The notes beneath the pieces were generated by a model, which saw only the letters and a list, made by a program, of their open reading frames with translations, was not told where the DNA came from and searched no databases. A stretch of DNA of 64,000 bases from Rugamonas rubra (lineage in GTDB: Bacteria > Pseudomonadota > Gammaproteobacteria > Burkholderiales > Burkholderiaceae_D): positions 1 to 64,000 of the forward strand of contig NZ_FOTW01000026.1 in NCBI RefSeq assembly GCF_900114705.1. Direction: 5' to 3'. The stretch's first letter is position 1, and every line of letters starts with the position of its first letter. The translations under genes were made by a program, and so were the position numbers. Positions 25,233 through 32,360 of the stretch are shown here, piece after piece.

Positions 25233-25317
25233 ACGTCCGCCGCAAACATTCAAACCAACACTAAAAACCACTATTTTCTGGTACTCTTTACGAACAAATT
25301 ACGAAGGTATTACGAAA

Positions 25318-26364
25318 ATGGCGTCTTTTAAGAAAACCCAAACCAAGGCAGGGATTGTTTGGCGCGTCCAGGTGGCCATTCAAGGAAGTCGCGAGTCCAA
25401 CTCGTTTTCGACAAAGGCTGAGGCGGTGGCGTGGGCGGCCGAGCGGGAGACGGAGATTCGTCGCGGTCAGAACTTGAGCACCCCACCACGGAAGACATTT
25501 GAACAAGCGTCCACCAGGTATGTCGACGAAGTGTCAATCCACAAGAAAGGTCATCGCTGGGAAAAAATCCGGCTTGGCGCCATGTGCGAACACGCCATAA
25601 CGAACTTGGAGCTAAAAATCAAGGACACCAAGCTCGGCGCCATGTACCTCGACGAGATCACCCCCGCCGTGCTGGGCGCGTACAGAGACAGCAGGATGAC
25701 CGGCCTGGAAAAAGTCACTGGGGCAACAGTCAACCGGGAATTCAACTTGCTGTCCCACGTCTTCAATACCGCGCGCCGAGAGTGGAAATGGATCGCCACC
25801 AGCCCCACCACCGACGTACGCAGACCAAAGGCGGCCGCTGCCCGAGACCGGATTCCAACCGAGGATGAAATCGGCAGGATAGAAACAGCACTGGGGTTTG
25901 ATGGTGACCCCATAAGCACAAAAAGCCAGGCCGTTGCTGTAGCGCACCGTTTCGCTATCGAAACAGCAATGCGCGCCGGCGAGATCTGCGCCCTGAAGAA
26001 AGACTGGATTGTCGGCTGCGTTGCGCACCTGCCTGCCGACATTACAAAGAACGGGATGAAGCGAGACGTGCCGCTGTCGAAGCGCGCAATTGAGCTGCTG
26101 GGCCTACTCCCAACACCGGAGAAACCTGCTGCGCCGCTTTTCGGTATCTCCACCGCCTCGCTCGACGCCCTATTCCGCAAGGCGCGTGAGCGGGCCTGCG
26201 TCGAGGGCCTTACCTTCCATGACAGCCGGCATGCCGCCATCACCCGGCTGGCGAAGAAGTTGAGTGTTTTGGACCTGGCGCGAATGGTGGGTCACAAGGA
26301 TCTGCGCATGCTGCAGGTGTACTATAACGAGAGCGCCGCCGACATGGCGCCGAGGCTGGACTGA
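25318..26364 (+). CDS. int: Phage tyrosine recombinase (integrase)
   Basis: 348 residues. The N-terminal arm-type DNA-binding region (KTQTKAGIVWRVQVA) is followed by a core-binding SAM-like domain (about 60-160) and the catalytic domain. Catalytic residues seen: Arg219 (AMRAGEIC), His301-x-x-Arg304 (HDSRH), His326 (GHKDL) and nucleophile Tyr335 or Tyr336 (QVYYN). It catalyses site-specific integration and, with an excisionase, excision. Start ATG at 25318; location and direction next to tRNA-Leu fit tRNA-targeting integrases. Confidence 0.95.
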   Translation: MASFKKTQTKAGIVWRVQVAIQGSRESNSFSTKAEAVAWAAERETEIRRGQNLSTPPRKTFEQASTRYVDEVSIHKKGHRWEKIRLGAMCEHAITNLELKIKDTKLGAMYLDEITPAVLGAYRDSRMTGLEKVTGATVNREFNLLSHVFNTARREWKWIATSPTTDVRRPKAAAARDRIPTEDEIGRIETALGFDGDPISTKSQAVAVAHRFAIETAMRAGEICALKKDWIVGCVAHLPADITKNGMKRDVPLSKRAIELLGLLPTPEKPAAPLFGISTASLDALFRKARERACVEGLTFHDSRHAAITRLAKKLSVLDLARMVGHKDLRMLQVYYNESAADMAPRLD

Positions 26365-26463
26365 GATCGCCGGCAAGCGGCTAAATGCTGTCTTCGCCGA
26401 ACTGTGTATCTACGACCAAGTGGCTGCCACTGGACGAGAACCAGAAATTCACATGGGGGCGCC

Positions 26464-26733
26464 ATGGGCGAATTGAATAGGCAACAAATCTGCGCGGAGC
26501 TGGGTGTGAGCGAATCGACGATTCGGCGCCTGGAGCAACTCGGTCTTCCTCACACTCCGGTCGGCGCTCGCTCAAAGCGCTATGACCTGGCTGAATGCAA
26601 GGCCTGGCTGAAGGAAAATCCGCCTGGGACATGCGCCAGAGCGATGAGCATGTCACCATCATGGTCCCCGGGAAAAGAGTTCACTGAATATTGCCGCAAG
26701 GTGCCGCTCCGGGTGATACCAAGCGAAAAGTGA
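26464..26733 (+). CDS. MerR/AlpA-like HTH phage protein
   Basis: 89 residues from ATG at 26464. The start is a MerR-superfamily/excisionase winged helix: NRQQICAELGVSESTIRRLE, then LGLPHTPVGARSKRYDLAEC. Such proteins bind DNA at att sites or early promoters. It follows the integrase by 99 bp on the same strand, so a directionality or regulatory role is likely. The C-terminal third shows no motif. Confidence 0.7.
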   Translation: MGELNRQQICAELGVSESTIRRLEQLGLPHTPVGARSKRYDLAECKAWLKENPPGTCARAMSMSPSWSPGKEFTEYCRKVPLRVIPSEK

Positions 26734-26769
26734 ATCTCGGTAGAGCGCGCTGCGCGAGGATGAATACCG

Positions 26770-27210
26770 ATGGGAGTGGAAGAGAAGCTGAAGGTGGCGC
26801 ACGGGGCGCTGCGCAACATCGCCGACATGGACAGTGGCGAGTTGGCGAAGCATGGCCGTAGGATAGCCCTGAGAGCCTTGGCATTCACCGATGCGGACAC
26901 GCCGGGCGCCCCCGGACGCCAAGAAGAAATTGAGAGCCGCGCGATAACGCAATTGATTGGCCGTGTCGAGCTAGTCGTGCGCGAAGCTGTAACGAAGGGC
27001 GCCGTCGACCGCTACCCGATGACCTGGGTGAAGCTCGACCGATACGTGGAGATTTCTGGCGATTCTGTCGATTCCGTCCAGTCACGCCGCAAGGCCGGGA
27101 AATGGCTCGATGGAAACCAATGCAAAATTGTAGACGGCCGGCTCTGGATCAACCTGCAGGCGGTAGACGAATGGATTGAAAGGTGGGGGAAGAGGTATCT
27201 GGCGCGCTAG
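26770..27210 (+). CDS. xis: Excisionase-family protein
   Basis: 146 residues. The C-terminal ~65 match phage excisionases: MTWVKLDRYVEISGDSVDSV, QSRRKAGKWLDGNQCKIVDG and RLWINLQAVDEWIE, a winged-helix that bends att DNA with integrase. An N-terminal ~75-residue helical extension (KVAHGALRNIADMDSGELAK) is longer than in small Xis proteins and looks like a fused accessory domain. It closes the rightward integration module and overlaps the end of the leftward late operon by 4 bp. Confidence 0.78.
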   Translation: MGVEEKLKVAHGALRNIADMDSGELAKHGRRIALRALAFTDADTPGAPGRQEEIESRAITQLIGRVELVVREAVTKGAVDRYPMTWVKLDRYVEISGDSVDSVQSRRKAGKWLDGNQCKIVDGRLWINLQAVDEWIERWGKRYLAR

Positions 27211-27539
27211 AGGCAGCCGGCCAGCACCGCCTCCAGCTCCCCCTCGTACCGCCGCGCGCGCGGCCAGTCCCGCGCCAGCGCCAGAACCTTGTCGCCGGCG
27301 GCGGCGTCCAACGACAGCTTGCCAAACTCGTAGTCCGGTTTGATCGGCACGTAGCCAACGCAGGGGCGGTACACCGGTACCTCGACGATCTGCGTCGCCG
27401 GCGGCGCGCCGGCGCAGCCCGCCACCAGCAGGCCGGGAAGAATTGCCAGCAGGCCGACCAAGAGTGAGCATCCATGCGGCATTGCGGCGGTTTTATGCCG
27501 CCCAGGTGGCCGGGCCATGCTTGCATTTTTCGCCCTCAT
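27207..27539 (-). CDS. Outer-membrane spanin-like lipoprotein (Rz1-like)
   Basis: 110 residues; a hydrophobic leader and lipobox (LLVAGC, cysteine at about 42) predict an outer-membrane lipoprotein. The mature part is short and proline-containing (APPATQIVEVPVYRPC), with a C-terminal helix. It follows the i-spanin-like gene with a 4-bp ATGA overlap and is the last gene of the late operon. O-spanins pair with i-spanins to fuse inner and outer membranes at lysis. The true start may be the internal ATG at the MPHGCSLLVG segment. Confidence 0.72.
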   Translation of the reverse strand: MRAKNASMARPPGRHKTAAMPHGCSLLVGLLAILPGLLVAGCAGAPPATQIVEVPVYRPCVGYVPIKPDYEFGKLSLDAAAGDKVLALARDWPRARRYEGELEAVLAGCL

Positions 27540-27934
27540 CGCACGCTCTCCAGCAGCTGGTTGACGGCAGGCATGGCCTCGTCACAGGTCGTCGCTCGTC
27601 GGCCGGCCAGCTGCGCCAGCGCGCCGTCGAAGCGCCGGCCGTTTGCCGCGGCGAGCTGCTGGGCGGCCTGGCCGCGCGCGTCGGCAGCGATCTTGGCGCT
27701 GGCCAGCGCCTCCACGGCCCGGTTCTGTTCGCGGATGCCGGCCGTCAGCGCGTCGGCGCGCATGCGCTCGGTGACCAGGTCGGCCAGCGCGCGGTCGCGG
27801 TCGTGCGCGGCCAGCCACCAGCCCGCACCGGCGCCGCCACCGACCAGCGACAGCGCGGCCAGCAGCGCGATGGCGGCCGCCTTCCAGACGCCGCCGACGA
27901 CGGCGCCGCCGGCCAGCTCGCCCAGGGCGCTCAA
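27536..27934 (-). CDS. Inner-membrane spanin-like protein (Rz-like)
   Basis: 132 residues. One N-terminal membrane helix (about 15-42, AAAIALLAALSLVGGGAGAGWW) and a long periplasmic coiled coil (RDRALADLVTERMRADALTA, VEALASAKIAADARGQAAQQ) with two C-terminal-half cysteines' region (ATTCDEAMP). This is the topology of Rz-type i-spanins. ATGA overlaps join it to the endolysin upstream and the o-spanin downstream. Confidence 0.78.
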   Translation of the reverse strand: MSALGELAGGAVVGGVWKAAAIALLAALSLVGGGAGAGWWLAAHDRDRALADLVTERMRADALTAGIREQNRAVEALASAKIAADARGQAAQQLAAANGRRFDGALAQLAGRRATTCDEAMPAVNQLLESVR

Positions 27935-28410
27935 TTCAGCCCCCGCAGGCAGATTTCGCGCTCAGCGGCGCGCCGGCGCGTCAGGCCGCGAACCGCCGTA
28001 CCGCCGATCTTGTCCCACATCAGCAGCGCATCACAGCCGCCGGCGGCGTCGCCGGCGTTCGTGCGGCGCGCCATGCTCGATCCGCAGAACGCCGCGACCC
28101 CGATGTTGTAGGTGACGTCGGTGTAGGCGATCTTCTGGCCGTCGGCCATGGGGGCGTGGATGCATGCCATCATTCCCTCGGCGTGGCGCGCGAGGTCACG
28201 GTCCAGCTGGGCCTTGCACTGCTCTGGCGTGTAGGTGCGGCCCCACTGTGCATCCTCGGTGGCGCCGGTGCAGTACGTCAGCACGCCGCCCTGGTCGCGG
28301 TAGGTGGTCAGCACGGTGCCCTCGAATGCTGGCGTCAGCGCCAAGACGCCGGCGGCGGCGATGCTGCCGATGATGGCGGCCAGGCCGCGTTTACTTGGCC
28401 GGGGCATCAT
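27931..28410 (-). CDS. SAR endolysin, GH24 lysozyme
   Basis: 159 residues from ATG at 28410. A weakly hydrophobic N-terminal signal-anchor-release segment (LAAIIGSIAAAGVLAL) replaces a cleavable signal. The T4-type catalytic triad has the right spacing: Glu30, Asp39 and Thr45 (FEGTVLTTYRD, GGVLTYC). Cysteines in the body fit disulfide control of activation, as in phage P21/P1 endolysins. It degrades peptidoglycan after release from the membrane. Neighbours are holin and spanins. Confidence 0.9.
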   Translation of the reverse strand: MMPRPSKRGLAAIIGSIAAAGVLALTPAFEGTVLTTYRDQGGVLTYCTGATEDAQWGRTYTPEQCKAQLDRDLARHAEGMMACIHAPMADGQKIAYTDVTYNIGVAAFCGSSMARRTNAGDAAGGCDALLMWDKIGGTAVRGLTRRRAAEREICLRGLN

Positions 28411-28615
28411 GGATCTCCTGTTGCGCCAGCAGGCGCGCCGCGAACGCGCCGATCGATACCGCCATTGCGACGCCGGCAAAGATGCCATTGGGGATGCCGG
28501 CCGGCTGGATCTGGCCGACGACCACCTCAAGGCCGCCGAAGATCGCTGCGGCGGCCGTGAATTTCAGGCTCCAAGCCTTCTTTAGGACCAGGTCCCAGTT
28601 TTCCACGAGTTGCAT
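28391..28615 (-). CDS. Holin
   Basis: 74 residues, two predicted membrane helices (SLKFTAAAAIFGGLEVVVGQ and NGIFAGVAMAVSIGAFAARL). The N-terminus ENWDLVLKKAWS and the size resemble a common class II phage holin family. The end overlaps the endolysin start by 20 bp. It forms the lesion or depolarises the inner membrane that frees the SAR endolysin. Confidence 0.82.
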   Translation of the reverse strand: MQLVENWDLVLKKAWSLKFTAAAAIFGGLEVVVGQIQPAGIPNGIFAGVAMAVSIGAFAARLLAQQEIHDAPAK

Positions 28616-28617
28616 GT

Positions 28618-28875
28618 TTAACCTTTCGGTGCGTGATTGAGGAGCCAGGTCAGCCCGGCCCCGATGGATGATGCTGCGCCGCCGACCAGCATCAGGGTCT
28701 TCCAGCCGCCCTTGGCCTCCGACAATTGCGCCAGGACGGCGTCCAGCTTTGCGCCCATCGCGGCCTGGCTGGCCTTGAGGTCGACCATGCTGGCGGTGAG
28801 ATGGCCCACCTCGGCCTCCAGGGTCGCAATGCTGATACGGGCTTCGGTGAGTGCGTCTTGGTGCGGATCTGCCAT
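28618..28875 (-). CDS. XhlA-like coiled-coil membrane protein of the lysis cassette
   Basis: 85 residues: an N-terminal heptad helix (ARISIATLEAEVGHLTASMV, SQAAMGAKLDAVLAQLSEA) and a single C-terminal membrane helix (LMLVGGAASSIGAGLTWLL). This is the build of XhlA-type proteins that assist holins. It lies 2 bp before the holin gene. The exact role is inference. Confidence 0.68.
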   Translation of the reverse strand: MADPHQDALTEARISIATLEAEVGHLTASMVDLKASQAAMGAKLDAVLAQLSEAKGGWKTLMLVGGAASSIGAGLTWLLNHAPKG

Positions 28876-28888
28876 GGTGCCCTTTCGA

Positions 28889-29296
28889 TTACTGGAATGC
28901 GGCTGCGGCGATGAACAGCGCGTCGGCCTCGGCGTCGGTCAGCGGCAGCGCCGCCATCAGGCGCAGCGTCAGCGGGTCATGTCGCTGGACGCTGAGCGCC
29001 GCGCCCCACGTGATGCGCGCCAAGTCGCCCTCCTCGCCCTCCAGAGCAGCGATGATGGCCTCGACGGCGGCCAGCTTGCCGGCCTGGTAGAGCGCGCGCC
29101 GAGCGTTGAGCATGGGCACCGTCTCCGGTACCGCCGGCAGCACGGCCGGCGCCGGCGGCGCACTGCTGGAGATCTCATAGGCGCCGATGACGCCGAGCGG
29201 GTACTCGACGCCGTCGCAGACGAGGCGGTCGGTCTTGGTGACGACAGAGCGGAACGGGCCGAAGGTGGCGCCGCTGGACAGGATGAGTGTATTCAT
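28889..29296 (-). CDS. Phage protein between tail fibre and lysis genes
   Basis: 135 residues from ATG at 29296, overlapping the fibre gene stop. The first ~45 residues (LILSSGATFGPFRSVVTKTD, VCDGVEYPLGVIGAYEI) resemble N-termini of proteins that accompany tail fibres. The rest is helical (EAIIAALEGEEGDLARITWG), ending in an EADALF helix. A fibre chaperone or assembly role is plausible from position only. Confidence 0.55.
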   Translation of the reverse strand: MNTLILSSGATFGPFRSVVTKTDRLVCDGVEYPLGVIGAYEISSSAPPAPAVLPAVPETVPMLNARRALYQAGKLAAVEAIIAALEGEEGDLARITWGAALSVQRHDPLTLRLMAALPLTDAEADALFIAAAAFQ

Positions 29297-31305
29297 GCGG
29301 CGGCCTCGATGCGGTGGATGGTGGAGCCAAGGCCCGGCATATTGGATAGTCCCCAAAGCTCGTTGGCGGCGCCGTTGATGCCGGCGAGCAGGCTGATGTT
29401 GAGGGGCTTAGCCAGGCGGCAGGAATTGGCGCTGAAGCAGCCATCCCAACCACGGCCGGCGTCGCCAACGCCGTAGACCTGATCGCTGGCGGTCAGCCGG
29501 TGACCATCTTCCGGCAGCGAGACGTCGCGATTGGTCGACGTCGTAGCGACAATCGACGGCGAGGCGCCGGAGCAGTCGTAGCCGACCTGCACTACCGCCG
29601 CAGCCGAGCGGACTGCGATGCGCGCGATGCTGCCAGCCAGGGCTACCTTGGCGATGGTCGTCGGCGAAGGCGAGGAGACAACCGGCGTGCCGGCGGTCGC
29701 GGTGCCGGCGGCATCGGTCAGGATGTTGGCGGTGTAGGAGCCGAGACCGTCCGAGACCGCGACAAAGGTTTTGGATGCGCTGAGCGGGAAAACGTCGCCG
29801 ACGAAGGGGGTCGTCAACCAAGAGCCGCCCAGCCCGACAAGGGACCCCGCCTCGACGGTCCCCGTCAATTTGAACACCGAGGCGTAGGGGCCGCCTTCGG
29901 CCGTGACGCAGATAATATTGCCGTTGCTGCTTTGATGTGATTTTCGGTACGAGCGGCCAGCCCCTGAGGTAAGAGACATGGTAACCGCCGAGGTACCTGG
30001 GGTTAGCGTCGAGCCGGACACCGTGAAGGGGTAGCAGGTCAGGTTGACCCCGCTACCTGGGGCGATGGCGAGCGCGCGGACGATCGAGCCGGAAGCGTAC
30101 AGCTCAGGGGTGATGCCGTTCGCGCCGGAATTGAGGGCCGATGCCGCGCCAATCGTCGGCGTCGTCCCGCTTACCGAGATCGCACGCAGGAAAGCCCCTG
30201 TCGCGGGGGAGCCTTGACCATACCCGATAACCCAAGAGGAGCCGACCGCGATAAGCCCGCAGCCGTCGTCCTGCAGGGCAGACCCCAGCGTAGCTGTAGC
30301 CTTGCTGCCCGAGTTGACCGTGAGGCCGACGCCGGACGCGGTAATGGTGACCGCCTCAAGGGCAACCCCGTCGACACTGGTTACAAGCACCTGGTTGGCT
30401 GCGGAGAGCAGCGCCTTTGCCCCGAGGATGCCGGATGCAGTGGCGCGAATCAGGACGGGCGCGCCCCAAGTCAACGACGAGGAGTCGTAGACGACGCCGT
30501 AAATTCCGCCGGTCGCGCCGTAGTAGCCGAACAAGATAAACGTACGTGTAGCATCCAGCGCCACGCGCGCATAGTTGTTTGCATTGGAGCGGATGCCCGG
30601 CGCGTTCAGCGTGGCCGTTACACCGGTCTTTTCCAGGCCCGCGCTGACCCAGATGCCGCCGGCCGTGGTGTTGTCGACGAGGCCGATAGTCGCCCCGCTG
30701 CCGGCGCGAATCCAGCCGATCTGCTTGCCCGAGTAGTCCTTGACCCCGTAGTCGTAGTCACCGGCGTTGTAGATCGCGAAGCGGCCAGCGCTGGCCACGC
30801 AGCTGGTCGCATCGGGCAGGATCGCGTACAGGCCCGGCTGCGATGGCGTCACCGAGATGGCGCCGGGCGACGTGGAGGTGAGCGCCACATTGCCGGTCAG
30901 CGACACGCCGCCCAGGCCGATGCCGAGCAGCTGGATTGCCCACTGCGCGCCATTCGAGGCCGGGTCGGCGCCGCCGCTGCCCGCGCCGATGCGTCGGTAC
31001 GGCAGGCGGTTAGTCGGACTCCAGACGGGGGCGCCGTCGGCGTAGATAGTGACGGCATCCCACTTGGTGGCGGCACTGGCAGATGCGGCGGCGGCGGCGC
31101 TCGAGGCGGCGTCACTGGCGCGCAAGGTCGCCAGTGCAGCGCTGGCTGCCGTTGCGGCCGCTGCCGCGCTGACCTCCGCGTTGGCGAGGTTCTGCTGCGT
31201 GACCATGGTGGGCAGGGCCGCGAGCAGTGCATCGCCCGCGGGGTCGAAATTGTCCGGGTCGTCGGTGCTTGGCGCCGGCGGCAGTGCGTCAATAACAGTT
31301 GTCAT
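29293..31305 (-). CDS. Tail fibre / receptor-binding protein
   Basis: 670 residues. An N-terminal attachment region (PPAPSTDDPDNFDPAGDALL) and an alanine-rich coiled coil (about 42-85) lead to WDAVTIYADGAPVWSPTN, a short domain often found before phage carbohydrate-binding parts. The remainder is repetitive beta-rich sequence with recurring GSTxTPGT-like and SASGI-type turns, fitting a trimeric fibre shaft or beta-propeller head. It is the probable host-range determinant. Lower similarity is expected to any relative at the C-terminal end. Confidence 0.75.
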   Translation of the reverse strand: MTTVIDALPPAPSTDDPDNFDPAGDALLAALPTMVTQQNLANAEVSAAAAATAASAALATLRASDAASSAAAAASASAATKWDAVTIYADGAPVWSPTNRLPYRRIGAGSGGADPASNGAQWAIQLLGIGLGGVSLTGNVALTSTSPGAISVTPSQPGLYAILPDATSCVASAGRFAIYNAGDYDYGVKDYSGKQIGWIRAGSGATIGLVDNTTAGGIWVSAGLEKTGVTATLNAPGIRSNANNYARVALDATRTFILFGYYGATGGIYGVVYDSSSLTWGAPVLIRATASGILGAKALLSAANQVLVTSVDGVALEAVTITASGVGLTVNSGSKATATLGSALQDDGCGLIAVGSSWVIGYGQGSPATGAFLRAISVSGTTPTIGAASALNSGANGITPELYASGSIVRALAIAPGSGVNLTCYPFTVSGSTLTPGTSAVTMSLTSGAGRSYRKSHQSSNGNIICVTAEGGPYASVFKLTGTVEAGSLVGLGGSWLTTPFVGDVFPLSASKTFVAVSDGLGSYTANILTDAAGTATAGTPVVSSPSPTTIAKVALAGSIARIAVRSAAAVVQVGYDCSGASPSIVATTSTNRDVSLPEDGHRLTASDQVYGVGDAGRGWDGCFSANSCRLAKPLNISLLAGINGAANELWGLSNMPGLGSTIHRIEAAA

Positions 31306-32360
31306 AATTCCTCTACTTGCAAGCTGATGATCCCGTAGTCGTGCTGGGCCAAGTTCACGCTGAACTCCTTGTGGATTCCAAACAAAAACAGTGGGTCGAA
31401 ATAGTCGTGGGTGAAATCGTCGAGGCCGGAGTAGATCGCCGGCCTTCCGTTGAGCGCCTCGCGCAGCTCGAGTATCGTGCTGGTCAATTTCTTATCGAAC
31501 CAGATCTGCTCGCTGACCGTTGGAACTGAGCGCCTCGGGTTCAGGTCGATGTTGCCAAACTTGTCGCGCTCCACCCCCGAGAAATTCAGGTGGTTTGACT
31601 CGGGGTTGTACTGCGTGTCGCCGATGTAGATGGCGTTGCCGACGAGGATGCCGCCGACGCCGCGCTGGCCGGTTGGCTTGCTGACGGTCACGGTGATGTC
31701 GGCATTGCGGTACGGTGGCAGGTTGAAAAACTGGACGCTGGTACGCATCGGGAAGCCGCCGAAGAAATACTGAGTCAAGGTTCGGCTCTTACGCTTGCTC
31801 AGGTTGACGGTGACTTTGTACTTGAGTGCGCCGGCGACCCTGACCTCGATCGTCACGGATCGCGCGTCCAGGCCGATCACTGCAATCGAATTGACGCGCA
31901 CGCCAGGCGACACCGTCTGCACGATGTCGACCGGCGCCACGGTCTGCGTGTTGCGAAGTTGGTCGAATGCGTTCCACTTGTTGGTCATCCCGCGCAACTT
32001 GAGCCAGGCCGTGCCGGTCGCGAGAGGCTGGCCGACGTTACCGGCAATCTGCGACTCGTAGACCAGGTGGTTGACCGGGTCGATCACGGTGTCGCCGAGG
32101 GCGTAGGTGACGCCGGCCGAGTAGACCGAATAGGTGGTGCCGATGTTCTGCCACCACGTCGGACTGGTCGCCGGAGTGTTGCCGATGTTGCTGGCCGCCA
32201 GTGATTTGTAGACCGTGAGCGTGCCGCCGACGACGCCGGTGCAGGACGTCACGCCGGCGCCGTAGGTGGTGCCCGCCGCATAGAAAGCCGGCGGCGTCTC
32301 CACCACCGAGCTGCCCGTGAGCATGGCCTCGGTGATGGTGATAGGCGGTATTACTCTCAT
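31302..32360 (-). CDS. Phage tail-tip protein
   Basis: 352 residues. The N-terminal third has two carbohydrate-binding-like repeats (YAAGTTYGAGVTSC and YSAGVTYALGDTVI; also SPTWWQNIGTTY and TAWLKLRG) of the type decorating tail adhesins. The C-terminal two thirds (YFFGGFPMRTSVQFFNLPPY, PIYSGLDDFTHDYFDPLFLF-like end) resemble a tail-tip or distal tail structural domain. It is coupled by ATGA overlaps between the tape measure and the fibre. Distal tail assignment is inference. Confidence 0.62.
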   Translation of the reverse strand: MRVIPPITITEAMLTGSSVVETPPAFYAAGTTYGAGVTSCTGVVGGTLTVYKSLAASNIGNTPATSPTWWQNIGTTYSVYSAGVTYALGDTVIDPVNHLVYESQIAGNVGQPLATGTAWLKLRGMTNKWNAFDQLRNTQTVAPVDIVQTVSPGVRVNSIAVIGLDARSVTIEVRVAGALKYKVTVNLSKRKSRTLTQYFFGGFPMRTSVQFFNLPPYRNADITVTVSKPTGQRGVGGILVGNAIYIGDTQYNPESNHLNFSGVERDKFGNIDLNPRRSVPTVSEQIWFDKKLTSTILELREALNGRPAIYSGLDDFTHDYFDPLFLFGIHKEFSVNLAQHDYGIISLQVEEL

